Below, one piece after another: positions 1 to 11,601 of a DNA stretch of 64,000 nucleotides. A program made the position numbers and the translations under genes. Each line of letters opens with the position of its first letter. Position 1 is the first letter of the stretch. A model generated the notes under the pieces. That model did not search any database, was not told the DNA's origin, and saw only the letters and a list, made by a program, of their open reading frames with translations. Location: NCBI RefSeq assembly GCF_029873635.1, contig NC_080422.1:17638049-17702048 (forward strand). Direction: 5' to 3'. The DNA comes from Malania oleifera (Eukaryota; Streptophyta; Magnoliopsida; Santalales; Ximeniaceae).

Positions 1-2236
1 GACTCAAAGCTCACATCTGGCATATTCCATTAAGTTGAAGAACAAAAAGAAGAAGAAGACATTTGTGTTTTATGTAATTGCATTTAATTTTTGTATCTTT
101 AGTCTGTAATATTGCATGCTCTACATGATGTGTACGAATGCTCAGAATGACCGTAGATAGACCGTAGGGACCAGCACATCTCACCAAAATTTTTTTTCTA
201 AATAGACCAAAATCATACAAAGTTTTTGGAATAGCTTTAGGGTCAAAATCGGGGCTAAAACAAAGTTTACAAAAACTTCGGCCGACCGAAGGTCAATCGA
301 CTCCAGATTTTTTCGATGTCTTCAAAAAGGACCTAGAAATAACCTTAGGACACTCACTCATGCATACCCATACTTGGTCATTTGAAATAGGGTGATCGTT
401 GGCTCAAACAGGACTGAACTACACAAAATGTGCACACTCGGTTGACCGAACTACCATGTACAAATTGCCCCGGTCAACCAAACCCGGACCAAGTCAATTG
501 TTGACCATAGCCCGGTCAATCGAACCCATATAGTTCATTTGACTCCGGTCGACCGAACCTCCTAGGGAGTCAACTGTTTGACTACCTGGTCGACTGAGCT
601 AAAAATGTACTCCAACGCTCTGGTCGACCGAGGGTCCTCGGGAGATGCCCCAACAACCTGGTCGACCGAACTTCTCAGTTTAAAATGTCCCGATCAATCG
701 AACCTCACTGTTTTGAAAAATCACTTCTCCCGGTCGACTGACAAGTTAGTTCATTTTCACCCTGGTCGACCGAACCGTGCTAATTTGGAAAAATCGTCCT
801 TCCTGGTCGACCGACCTTGAAGTTCAAAATTGGCCCGGTCGACCGAGTCATATGAACTTCAGTCGACCAAAAGTCTTCTGGTCGACCGATGCTCTTGGGT
901 TGGTCTGAATTTTTACCTCAGTTAACTTTTTAAAACGAGGTTAATTTTAATTAAACGTCATTAATATTTTTCTAAAATGACCTCTGTGTCCCCAACGATC
1001 ATATTTCTCACAAACTCCAAAAATACCCCTTCATTACTCCAAATTAGTAACTTTGATTAATTCAAAAATTTCTCTCTAATCCTTGGTTAATCAAAGTTCC
1101 CCCAAAATGCTTTTTATTGTTTAAATCACTCTTTTGGGGTCAAATATTTTTTTTATTCAAATCTCTCCAACTCTCTTTCATGTATTTATTTCAAAATCTT
1201 CTTTAAGGAGAGTATTTTATTTAGGGCATTTCATTTGCACATATTCTCACTAGGCAACAAATATTTGAAAATTTTTTTTGAGAATATTGCTTAGGAGTTC
1301 TCCCGGTTTATTTCCTTGATAAATATATTTTGGGAGAAGTTATTTATTGTACAAACATTTTATTGAGCTTAACTTCTAGATTCTCCAAATATTTCTAACT
1401 TGCATAAATCTTTGTAGGAGAACATAATACACATTTTTTATACACATTGCATTTGTGCAAAATCATTAAAAGAGAAAAACCCTAGGTTCTCCTATATTAT
1501 TATTGAAATACCTTCTTGGAGAAAAACTTTTTATTAGGGCTTAAATATAGTCAAGTACCCTTACTCCCCTGAGCATTATTTCACATCATTGGAGTGTGTA
1601 TTTGTATGAGCTTAGTGTGTACATTTCTGCTTGTATTTCAGAAGCATTTTCATGTACAAAAATGGGTTTCATGTAACAGTTCGGTTCAGCCCGTTAATTG
1701 AACTAGGAAGTCTTAGCCCCTCAAGTGAGACCGGTTCCGTTCAGCCCGAAATTGAACTGGAGAGTCTCAGCCCCACAAGTGAGATTAGTTTGGCTCAGCC
1801 TAGTAATTAAGTTTGGGTTTTTCTCGCCCCGTAAGGAGAGGATGTAAAAGGCTTTTGCTCCACTCGGTTAAGTGAGCAGGTATAGTGGAATCCTTGGCGG
1901 TAAGCCTAATGCGGGGATGTAGGCTGGTTTGGCCGAACTTTGATAACAAATGTGGTGTCACTCTTTCTATCTTATTTAAATTCCCACACTTTAATTTCAA
2001 CATGTGTATGAATGTTTATTTAATATCAAAATTATTCTCATGCACACATTTGATTTAAATAAGATATTGCACACGTGTACGTTTGCTTTTATTGTTAAAT
2101 TCGCTTTACATACACGTTTACATGTTGAATGGGATATGATACTGTGGTGAATCAGGGAATTGTTAAAACTATCCAAAAAGTTTTTAAAACCCAATTCACC
2201 CCCCCCCCCTCTCTTGGGATCACACCAATTCCAACA
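1..2236 (+). repeat. SIRE/Maximus-like Copia LTR, left-truncated by the window
   Basis: The 3' end is diagnostic for this Copia group: an ATTCACC-polyC-CTCTTGGGATC block followed by CCAACA at 2231-2236. The left end lies outside the window. It matches, in reverse, the LTRs at 7643-11601 and 23564-28114; for instance 310-350 pairs with 27803-27835. A dense array of GGTCGACC-type motifs fills 270-900 (U3). The LTR points opposite to the Copia body to its right. That body's pol ends in RSSLRN exactly at the boundary, so this LTR inserted between integrase and reverse transcriptase of the neighbour. Whether it is solo cannot be decided, because its left flank is missing. Confidence 0.8.
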
Positions 2237-2376
2237 TTTCTTAAGGAGGATCTTGTGGTTACACCGCGGGATGGTTCACCTATGATTTGATTTATAGGAT
2301 GATTTCTAATAAATTTTCAATCTCTAGGCTACTCTTGATTTTCATTTTAATTTTTTTCAGATGATTTTTCATTTAA

Positions 2377-3330
2377 TTATGGGTTTTCACTTGCATTGGT
2401 TTCAATAGATAATTTCTCTAAACATTTTCTAATATCAATATCATCTTCATCATCTTTATTAGAAAATGGATTAGATTCATCAAACACAACATGAATAAAT
2501 TCAACGACAGTCAATGTTCTTGTATTGAAAACTCTATATGTTTTACTATTAAGTGCATAACCTAGGAAAATACTTTCATTAGATTTAGAGTCAAATTTTC
2601 CTAAGTATTCATTATCCCTAAGCACAAAGCACTTACAACCAAACACATGAAAATAGGAAATATTAGGTTTATGGTTATTCCATAATTCATAAGGGGTTTT
2701 ATTAATTAACACTCTAATTGACACCCTATTCATAACATAGCATGCAATATTTATGGCCTTAGCCCAAAAAGATTTAGGTAAGTTATATTCATTCAACATA
2801 GTTCTACCCATTTCTTGTAGTGACCTATTCTTTTTTTCTACCACTCCATTTTGTTGGGGTGTCCTAGGTGCGGAGAAGTTATGTGAAATACTCTCTAAGT
2901 CACAATAATTTTCTATGCCCTCATTTTTAAATTTTGTGTCTCTATCACTTATTATATATGTTATCTAATATCATTTTTCATTCTGAATTCTCCTACAAAG
3001 TTTGGTAAATTGTTCACATGATTCATTTTTATGTACAAGAAACAACACCCATGTCAATCTAAAAAAGTCATCCACAATTACAAAAGCATATGATTTACCA
3101 CCTAGACTTTGCACAAAATTAGGACCAACAAGTCTAAATGAAGCATCTCAAGTGGTCTAGTGGTAGATATGAATTTCTTTTTCTTAAAAGTAGATTTAGT
3201 TTGCTTACCCATTTGACATGCATCACAAATTTTATCTTTTACGAATGACATTTTAGGCAAGCCTTTTACTAATTCTTTTCTAATAAGTTTTGATAATATA
3301 TACATGCTTACATGTCCTAGGCACCTATGT
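2377..3330 (-). pseudogene. Copia GAG-pre-integrase and integrase fragments
   Basis: Minus strand. GAG-pre-integrase motifs (HRCLGHVSMYILSKL and ICDACQMGKQTKSTF) lie at 3330-3100. The integrase core follows in broken frames, and its C-terminal part is open at 2844-2377 (SLQEMGRTMLNEYNLPKSFW, HVFGCKCFVLRDNEYLGKFD, FLGYALNSKTYRVFNTRT). These are standard Copia integrase/linker signatures. Stops and frameshifts between 3100 and 2845 disrupt the catalytic region. Confidence 0.8.
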
Positions 3331-3960
3331 CATAACCAACTAGCTTCATTTACAACAGAAAAGCATGTTACTTGTTGCGAAGCTAAATTATCTAGAGAAG
3401 TAGTATAAGCATTTTCATGGCGATCGGCAGTAAAAAGCACTTTGTGATCGAATTTATTTTCTACTATACAATTATCATTTTCAAAAGATACTTTATATCC
3501 TATGTCACACAACTGACTTATGTTTAGTAAATTATGCTTCAGCCCATCAACTAATAAAACATTATCAATAGTAAGATAGGAATCCTTACCAACCTTACCT
3601 ACCCCAATGATGCGTCCTTTTGCATTGTCACCAAATGTCACATAGCCTCCATCCTTGGGAATGATTGAAGTGAATTTTCCCTTGTCGCCGGTCATGTTCC
3701 ATGAGAACCTGCTATCCAAGTACCACCGGTCCTTGGAGGAGGACGATCTTAGGTATACCTACAAAATAAACTACGTAACTGATGCTGGTCCCCAAATTTT
3801 GTTAGGTCCACGGGGGTTAGTAGATGGATCTCCCTTAACTACCCATACTTTCCTAATTCTAGCACGCTTATTCCTAAGTGAACAGTCAAATTGAATGTGA
3901 CCAATTTGTTTACATTTAAAACATCTTATTCTACACTTAGGATCTTAAGGAGGAATATGA
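3330..3960 (-). pseudogene. Copia protease region with second zinc knuckle
   Basis: Minus strand. A second knuckle, CFKCKQIGHIQFDC, lies near 3935-3895 and is followed by the protease. The aspartic-protease triad that should read DSG reads DSR here (MDSRFSWNMTG), so catalysis should be lost. The rest follows the family well: IPKDGGYVTFGDNAKGRIIGVG is a conserved strand region, with LKHNLLNISQLCD near the start of the GAG-pre-integrase domain. Only the loss of the glycine and frame breaks mark it as dead. Confidence 0.75.
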
Positions 3961-4146
3961 GACTTTGACTCACGTGTAAAATGTCCTAAGTAAAGATTAG
4001 GTCGTCTAACATTTTCAATACCATTAAAACCAAGACCCTATTTTCTTAAAGAGTTTCTTTGGACACTAAGTAATTTTTCAAAATTGCATTTGCCCTCGGT
4101 AAATTTTAAAATGATTTTGGAGCTATCCTCTAATTTCCTCTCAAGC

Positions 4147-4831
4147 TCAACAATAGTAGCATCTTTTTTCTTTTAAAATGGAATCATGAGAGGTTTTTAC
4201 AATATCAAACAATTTTGACCAATTTTCACATTTCTTTTTCAAATCATCATTTTCTTTGGTCATTTTACCTAACAATTTAGATACACGAATATATTCAAAC
4301 TGCAACTCTCTAAATGTAGGCATGCAATCAGAATCACAATCATCAGATGAATAATATGAAGATAATGAACTAGAAGATGATACCTCATCATCGTGTGCCA
4401 TCAGACACAGATTTGCGACCTCTGAGTCATTGTGGTCTGATTCTGAGTCGTTGCTGCTAAGTTTATCCCATGATGTCCCAGCCTTCATGGCTTTCTTTTT
4501 TTTTCTTAGCCTCTTTTTTCAGTAGTGGGCAATCTGGTTTGATGTGCTCGACCTTGCTACAGTTATAACACGTAGGAGCATTTGATTTTTCTTTTCTTTT
4601 CTCGGACTCTCCCTTCTCAATAGTAGACTCCCTATATTTTTTATACGTCTTTCTGTTCTTCCTGAAGAATCTTCTAATTTTTTTGGTTAGCATGCCCATT
4701 CCATCATCAGTGTCAGATTCACTGCACTCACTAGATGTGTTAGTGGAAGCTTTCAATGCAGTCACTTTCTTAGCCCTATTATGCTCATTAAGTCTCTCAT
4801 TTATGGTTAATTCACAAGTGATCAGGGAACC
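4147..4831 (-). pseudogene. Copia gag, C-terminal part with CCHC zinc knuckle
   Basis: Immediately after the solo-LTR insertion the gag frame resumes with GSLITCELTINERLNEHNRA. A basic stretch follows, then a retroviral zinc knuckle CYNCSKVEHIKPDC (C-x2-C-x4-H-x4-C) that binds element RNA. A second overlapping frame carries NLCLMAHDDEV with serine-rich and coiled-coil-like segments typical of SIRE GAG tails. The two frames overlap near 4463-4488, so at least one frameshift is present. Confidence 0.75.
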
Positions 4832-6958
4832 TATGACGACCTACTTAATTTCCCCATATTTTTTTTTTCCAAAATATAATAAAATCAATATCACAAATCT
4901 CAGGAAATCATAATCCACCTAGACCCGTGGGTACTAGGAAGACATCAAAAACATGTCACGGAAGCCTATGCAGCAGGAAACATAAATCATAAACACCTCA
5001 TTATACCATACATCACAATACCAGAGTTACTACAATCACTGTATTTTAAATACGAAAACATCCATCACATTACCACAAATACCAGAGTCACTATATCCAC
5101 TGTATTTCAGTATATACATCCCAAAAACAAGATCTAGGGGCACTTCCCAAAAAAAGCCAATTGTCCCTACTAAAACTTACCCTTTAAAGAGGGAAGACAA
5201 ACAGCACTAGATCAGCAGGGCTTTTCCCGCTCCCCTATATGGGGCTCCTGAAAAGTTTATAAAATTTTGGGGTGAGACACCTCTCAGTAAGGGAAATAAA
5301 CTAATACCAGTGTGTGACAACATGAGTATTCCGTGTTATACATATACCATACAGAACATATTCAGTAACTGTTATGTCAAATCTAGGAAAACATATATAT
5401 CATCAAAACATGGCAGAACATACTGCATTTTCATAAACATATTTCATCTCATATAATAATAATATAAAAACATTCCTGATAGATTAGCTGGCTGTTGTCA
5501 TGTATTACCCCCACATGATTGGGTTGTGTGCCCCGAAAGCGGGACCTGAGAATGGTTGGCTGACCACTACCAAGTCAAAAGTACAGTTTGTAAGTTTGAT
5601 GGGTCTGCCTGGCCTGGTCCGTACACTAGGGGCGCTCACACACTTCTTAAAATCACATCGACCATCCAATCTCACATCACTCTGTACAGCGGCGTTAACA
5701 CAAATATCATGATCATGATGACCATGGACACATAGCAACGGTACCATGCAAGTGCTAGCCTAGACCAAGCCAACCAAGTTCTGATACCATATAATATATA
5801 TTGAAACTGTGATACATGGATATTTCATATCATTAATTTTCAAATCAATTGTATCTTTTTGCATATATACGTATATCATGAAAATCATCGACCCATACGC
5901 CAGTATTTCATATTTTACCATAGCTCGGCCCGTACACCGGCAAATCATATACATAACTCAACCCGTACACTGGCAAATCATTTCCATAGTTCGACCCGTA
6001 TGCCGAAAAATCATATACATAGCTCGGCCCGTATGCTGGAAAACATATAAAAATCTCAACCCGTACGCCGGTTATCCATTATAAAAATCTGTAGCATTAA
6101 CACATTCCCCGAAACAGTATTTCATATTAATTTCTACTCATGCCACACTAAACAATTTTTTCGTATATTTAACATATCATCACTTTCAACAGCATTTTCC
6201 CAAATATAAATCATATATAAATATATTTATTTTCCTGAAATCAAATACTATAACAATATACCTATTTTTCATAAAATACTAGCTTAGTTTATCCCCTTAC
6301 CTGATTCTTGAAAAACTCCTAAGAAAATTTGTCCTGCACCCGTAGGGTTCCCTACTCAACACCCTGAAAATAACATTCCCCAAAAGTAAAGTTCAGTATT
6401 TCTACATGTATAACACTTTCTACAACTATCAAATAACCAAATACTGAGTAGAAAGTCTTACCCTAGATTTGGGATGGTTTCCAACTCAGCCCCACCAACG
6501 ATCCGCTCCGACAGATTTGCAGAGAAATTTCCCAAGAGCGTCGTGGTAGCTTCAAATCATTGAATTGGCAAAAATCCGGCTCGAAATCGAAGAAAGAAGG
6601 AGAGGGAACCGAATGGGAGAGAAAATGAGGGGTTCTACGCTAAATTTCCATCAAAAATCCGAGTTTTTCACTATTTATAGGACTGGATTTATCGAAGAGC
6701 CACGCCATCTCGTCGATGAGTCACGCCATCTCGTCGACGAGTCCTTTAATAATTTCTTCGACAAAACCGACTCCTCATCGACGAAATTCAGAATGCCTAG
6801 AACCTCTCTCAGCATTTCCTCGTTGATGAGACACGTCACCTCGTCGACAAGCCCAATTACAATTTCGTTGACGTGGCCTACTGCCTCCTTCTCTTCTTGT
6901 TTCCATTTTCCACCTTCTTAATCATTATTTAGATACTATTATTCTTTGGGTCATTACA
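4832..6958 (-). mobile_element. Solo LTR of a Gypsy element (LTR-B copy 1)
   Basis: The unit has terminal TG/CA-type ends (minus-strand start TGTAATGACCC at 6958) and is flanked by a perfect 5-bp duplication GAACC at 4827-4831 and 6959-6963. No internal region is present, so it is a solo LTR left by LTR-LTR recombination. It interrupts the Copia gag, which reads through once the LTR and one GAACC are removed. It is a reverse-complement copy of 25592-27802. In its own orientation it shows a TCGTCGACGA array (6870-6700), a TATA box (6680-6671), a tandem GCCGGYGTACGGGCC minisatellite (6075-5890) and the conserved TGAGA/TCTCA hairpin (5273-5286). Confidence 0.93.
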
Positions 6959-7229
6959 GAACCTATCAATTCATCTAGAGTTATAGCCTTAAGGTCTTTA
7001 CCCTCAACAATGGTCATAGCCTTGGCTTCCTAAATAGGAGGTAAGCCTCTAAGGATCTTCCTAATCATCTCATATGTGGGATAGGTCTTTCCTAATACAT
7101 GCAGTGAGTTTATTATGTGTGTGAATCTAGTGTACATGCTCTGAATGGACTCACCTACATCATCCTAAAGGCCTTATACTCACTGGTCAACATATCTATC
7201 CTACTGTCCTTCACATCTCTAGTACCCTC

Positions 7230-7545
7230 CTATGTGATCTCTAACTTATCCCTTATTTCTTTTGCAGTAGAACATGCCATAATTCTATTAAATTCATTTA
7301 CATCAAGACTACAGTACAAAATATTCATAGCAGTGGCATTTAGGCTAACAGCTTTCATATCATCATCATCATCATATTCATCCTCAGTCTTAGGAACCCT
7401 AGCTACAACCTCAGTTTTCATAGGGACATAGTTTACCTTAGAGACAATCCTCCACGCCTTCCAATTAGTATTTTGAAGGTAGATGTGCATCCTCTTTTTC
7501 CAGAAGGTGTAATTAACACCATTGAAAACAGGAGGTCATGCGGAA
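7230..7545 (-). pseudogene. Copia gag, N-terminal part
   Basis: Minus-strand reading shows the start of a SIRE-type GAG polyprotein. It runs FNGVNYTFWKKRM, then HIYLQNTNWKAW, an acidic DEYDDDDD run, and MNILYCSLDVNEFNRI, ending near AKEIRDKLEIT. This is the capsid-forming part (UBN2/DUF4219-like). An in-frame stop sits just upstream of PPVFNGVNY, so the real start codon is not secure. After 7230 the frame breaks, and the remaining gag is split by the solo LTR at 4832-6958. Confidence 0.75.
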
Positions 7546-7627
7546 GACGGTCCCTCGGGGAAAGGGGTTAAAGAGTTATGAGTCCTATGTGATCTTTTTG
7601 CAAAATAGCAGCTAGTCTATGCTACAT

Positions 7628-7642
7628 GTCTCTATCACCAAG
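7628..7642 (-). promoter_or_regulatory. Primer-binding site of the SIRE-like Copia
   Basis: Right after the LTR end (TTAACA) the minus strand reads CTTGGTGATAGAGAC. This resembles the initiator-methionine tRNA site TGGTATCAGAGC, with several changes. It fixes the orientation of the Copia body and identifies 7643-11601 as its 5' LTR. Confidence 0.6.
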
Positions 7643-8120
7643 TGTTAACTTTACCGTGATCCCAAGAGGGCGGTGAACTAGTATTTTCAAAATTTAGTCC
7701 CTAGGTAAATATCCTAACAACAGTATATTCACAACCCTATGGTTAATCTAGTGCAAGTAGTGTAAATATATACCAGGAATTAAATAAAGCAATTTAATTA
7801 AGCTAACATGCACTAGAAAGCAATAAAGTAAGAGTGATAAGTAGAAATATTATCGAGGTTCGACCAATTGCCTACGTCCCCTCCTTGGCTAACAAGCACA
7901 AGGATTATCACTATAATTGATCACTTAAACAGGTGGAGCGGCACCTAAACAAACCAGGTCAATTAGCACAGGACTAACCTCAACCTTTACAACCAGTCCT
8001 TATCAAGCTGGATTACAGTCCCCTTAGGCCATGCTTGGAAACACTCAAATTTTACAATCAAAGAATAATGGTACAGTGATTGTGCTTTTGTGTAAAGCAG
8101 ATATGTACCAAGATACACTT

Positions 8121-10029
8121 TGTTAGCCTTAGAGGCTACGTAAGCTTAATTGTCTTGTTTTGATGATAACAACTCATTAGTGGTTCTAAGTAAGATTATC
8201 TTTGCACAATAAGTAAGATTATCTTTGCACAATAAGCCTTAGTAAGAACTAACACAAATTCAAAGATTAAGTAGATTCTTAATAGGTTAGATATCATCAA
8301 AAAAGAGGAGAATGTTAGCCCTGTCAGCTACACTATCTTGGTTTATATGTTTTGATGATATTAACCTATTTTTTGTTTCTAGTATTTTCCATCCTTGCAG
8401 ATCTTATCTAGTACAGGTACAAAGTGTCGGATACACGGAGGTACCAAATCAGAAGCAAAGATTGGGATTAGTAGACACCAAATAGAAAAATTGGAAGGAC
8501 ACAGACTTAGAAGCACTAAAGCACATCTCGGAGTTTTTATTGTGCATAAATTAGTTGTAATAAGGGTTGTGTCAGTGAGTGTGTATTGTAAATCTTGCGG
8601 TGGGTGTCTTGCATGATTTCTAAGTAAGAGTTGAGCCATTGCATAAGCATACTAGGACACATGAGCATATAGGATTTGCACAAAAATAACAAACTCACAA
8701 TTCATAGTTTTCAAAATAAAAATAAAGAGTTTGTCAAAATAATCCTATACTCAATTAAGTTTTCAAAATGGGACAAGTGTTAAGTAATATATGAGTTATA
8801 AACATTTTCAAAACTCGATTTTACAAAACTAGCTCTACATCCTAAAGTCCTAAAAGTCAAGCATATTTTTAATAAAGGACATACTAAGCATATAAGATAT
8901 CGAAACGAGTTTTCAAATATGTTTTCATAAAACAAGATATCTTATATTTATGAGGAAACTCACTTGGACAAATTTTAATATTCGTTAGACTCAATATATT
9001 TCATATTCTTTTGTCCAAGAATGTTTTAAGTCATTAAGACGCTTTTCGACAAGGAAAAATAAAGCAATTGTCACCACCGTGGTGCAGCCTTGAGGCCTGA
9101 ACACCCTTTGGTATTTTGAGCATAACTTTTGCTAGAAAATTCTAAATGGGATGATCTTGGTGTCCCTGGAAAGCTAAGACAAAATTCCACAATTTTAATG
9201 TTGTTCACTTTTTCTGATTCAGGGACATCATTGACGAATACAGGGGATTCGTCAACGAGTGCAAGGCTTAGTCGACGAATTCAACAGGCAGAACCGCTCC
9301 AACGGCGGAAAACGGCTAGTTTACCAAATAAAATAGTTTTTCTTCCCCCAACGGCTAGTTAACGGATCCTTTGGCTCTTGGGCTATAAATACAAGCTATT
9401 AGACTTGTATTAACATGGTTTTGAGCATTGTTGATCATATTTGTGAAAAATATCATTCTATCCAAAACCTAAACACTTTGCACTTTGCATTTTGGTTATT
9501 CTTCACAAGTGCTCAATCCTCTCTTGCTCACTTATCTTGTAAGATTCATTCCTTGAGAGAATAGAGTGAGGATTTGGTTGTGTTTCATATTTGCTCATTT
9601 AAGGAGCATTAAATTGTATTTCCAATCTCTTGTAAGGTTCTTTGTGAACCATTGTTGTAAGGTTCTTTGTGAACTGAAGCAAAGGCTCTTAGTGAGCACG
9701 GTAGGGGTTTGTTCCCAAATGAAGGGATTTTTTCTTGAGCTGTAAGGCTTCTCCTCCGGTGAAGGAGTATCTTTAGTGGATTGTGGAATCCTTGGCTTGG
9801 TGCTAAGGCGTGGACATAGGCTTGGTGCCGAACCACGTAAAAATACCGGTGTTGTTCTTCCTCTCCCTTATACTCTTTATTTTATATATTGTGCATGATT
9901 TATATTTATATTACGATATAATTTCTTGTATCTTGCCAAGAGTTTTTATTTTGTAGAAAAATACGTATTCCACGAAAAGAGTCTATTCACCCCCCCTAGA
10001 CTATATACTCCGGGTTGGGACTTCCAACA
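8121..10029 (+). mobile_element. Copia LTR derivative nested in the SIRE LTR
   Basis: The main part is an LTR at 8313-10029 with start TGTTAGCCCTG, a TATAAATA box at 9384-9391 and an end ATTCACCCCCCC...CTTCCAACA. A polypurine-like tract (AAAAAAGAGGAGAA) precedes it. At 8121 lies a second LTR-like start (TGTTAGCC then GTTTTGATGATAAC). The unit therefore looks like a deletion derivative made of a 5' LTR stub, the end of the internal region, and a 3' LTR. Three TCGTCGACGA-type motifs lie at 9228-9280, upstream of the TATA box. The flanks CACTT and CATTC do not form a convincing TSD. Confidence 0.6.
8188..8233 (+). repeat. Tandem duplication of a 23-bp unit
   Basis: The unit AAGTAAGATTATCTTTGCAC plus AAT is present twice in perfect head-to-tail copies (8188-8210 and 8211-8233), inside the LTR stub. 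It is most simply a replication-slippage product. Confidence 0.9.
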
Positions 10030-11601
10030 CATTCAATCACATACACCACAAAATGATTTAATATGTAAGAGCAGTGTGGTTTAATATACCAACCCTCAAA
10101 TATATTTGCTATCAATGTAATCAGTGCGTGAGAGTGCAAACAAGTATAATCTTTGTATCACAAGATATTCAATCAACATGCTCAAACAAAGATGTCAATC
10201 AAGGCCCAAATATTCCAATCAGCAGAATATCTTAATCGTGTAAATATCAAATAATGTATATGCTTGGTTTGCGAAAGATATTTAATCTTTCTATTCAATA
10301 AATGATATGTAAGTCAATAAATATTGCAAAAAATATTAATATCACATAAATAAATATCTTTTCAAAAGTATGTCAAGATAAATCACTCAAGATATTTGAA
10401 AATGTTTTGAAAAAATTTTTACAATCCAAAAACAAATACAAACTTTCCAAGATATTGCAATGAATATACAATACTCAGAGGTTTAATACAAGTGTTCTTG
10501 GGGGAGACTTATTAACAAAGTCCCCTATCAACACTTAGGTTTGGCTCTCAAGAAAATCGTATCAACCAAACAAAACAAGGAGAGCAAACCTTTCAAACAA
10601 TCACTCAAAGCAACTTACGAAGAGTTTAGGCAATAGTAGAAGGTAAGTATGAGTGAATGGAGTGTGAAAATGAGTAATAGAAATTTTGAGCTTGAGAGAG
10701 AATTTTTTAATCAAGTCGGCTAATCAAGTTACTAATCATTCCAAATGAAGGGGTATATATAAACGTCCCCTAAATTATAACCATTAAGGACATGGTTGGA
10801 CTAATTAGAAAATTTTTATCATTATTTAATTATTTTAAACATGTTTTACCGAGTTAACCACGGTAAAAAAATAAGTCCAACCCGAGAGTACCGGTCGACC
10901 AGGACAAGTTCGGTAGACCCAAGTTCTTGGGGTTCAGTCGATCACGCAAAAGATGAACTACCGGTTTGGTCGACCGGACATGTATATCCAAGGGCGATTT
11001 TTCCATATTTGCGAGGTTCGGTCGACCAGGCTAAATTTGAACTAGACTGGTCGGTCGACCAGAGCGTTGGGTTCCCATACGTGTGAACTCGGTCAACCAG
11101 GTTGGTCGTCAACAAAAATCACTCGGTCGACCAGGAGGTCAAAATGTTGACTTCCCTGGAGGTTCGGTCGACCGAGACCAAATGAACTACAGGAGTTCGG
11201 TCAGAAGTTCCGGTCGACCAAAGATTCACATTTTGTGCATTTCGGTCTTGTTTCATCCAACAATCAACCTATTCAAGTGCCTAACACATACAAGTGAGTG
11301 TGTGAGTGTCCTATGGTCATTTTGAAGTCCAATTTTTTTTACGATTTAGTTTGAACTTATTAGACCATGCATGTGATGTGTGTCTAATTATTACAGATCA
11401 AAAGCCCTAATTACTATTACAGTCCTTTTACATGAATGAAATATATTACAACATATAAAGAATTTGGGTCTTCAATCTTCACTTTCTCTATGTGCATTCC
11501 GATTTGTCAATTTAAGTTCCTGCACATAACCTCAAACACCCATTAGATATAATGAGTATTTGTCATTATCAAAACCAAGTGTGACCTATAAGGCCTACGC
11601 A

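Larger units (their letters stand above)
2237..7642 (-). mobile_element. SIRE/Maximus-like Copia retrotransposon, internal region (decayed)
   Basis: Read on the minus strand, the order is primer-binding site (7642-7628), gag, CCHC knuckle, protease, GAG-pre-integrase and integrase, which is the Copia order. The block breaks off at 2237, just after the canonical linker before reverse transcriptase (IIGEPSRGVTTRSSLRN). RT and RNase H are therefore expected left of the window, beyond the inverted LTR. A solo Gypsy LTR at 4832-6958 splits gag. Frameshifts and stops separate the domains, so the element cannot be autonomous. Its 5' LTR is 7643-11601. Confidence 0.85.
7643..11601 (-). repeat. 5' LTR of the SIRE-like Copia, interrupted by a nested element
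   Basis: On the minus strand it begins near 11601 (TGCGTAGGCC, a degenerate TGTTGACC start, then TTTTGATAATGACAAATAC). It ends at 7643 with the CTCTTGGGATC...AACA block. A GGTCGACC array occupies 11220-10880, followed in the direction of transcription by a TATATATA box near 10760. The element at 8121-10029 is inserted in it. Removing that leaves about 2.05 kb, close to the roughly 2.3 kb of the sister LTR at 23564-28114. Confidence 0.75.

Noticed and set aside
578-820. Open frame through the GGTCGACC array
   Set aside because: The peptide repeats TWSTEL only because the DNA motif repeats. It is not a gene.
280-900. Regular short repeats as a possible CRISPR-like array
   Set aside because: Motif spacing is irregular, the sequence is plant LTR DNA, and the same array recurs in other LTR copies.
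1-2236. Reading this LTR as the 3' LTR of the adjacent Copia
   Set aside because: The orientation is opposite: its CACCCCC...CCAACA end faces the Copia integrase, and the Copia frame continues up to the junction.
6565-6921. 118-codon plus-strand frame
   Set aside because: It lies antisense across U3 and leader of LTR-B, and its sense reflects TCGTCGACGA repeats.
8116-10034. TSD for the nested Copia LTR (CACTT versus CATTC)
   Set aside because: Only three of five bases agree, so I do not claim a duplication.
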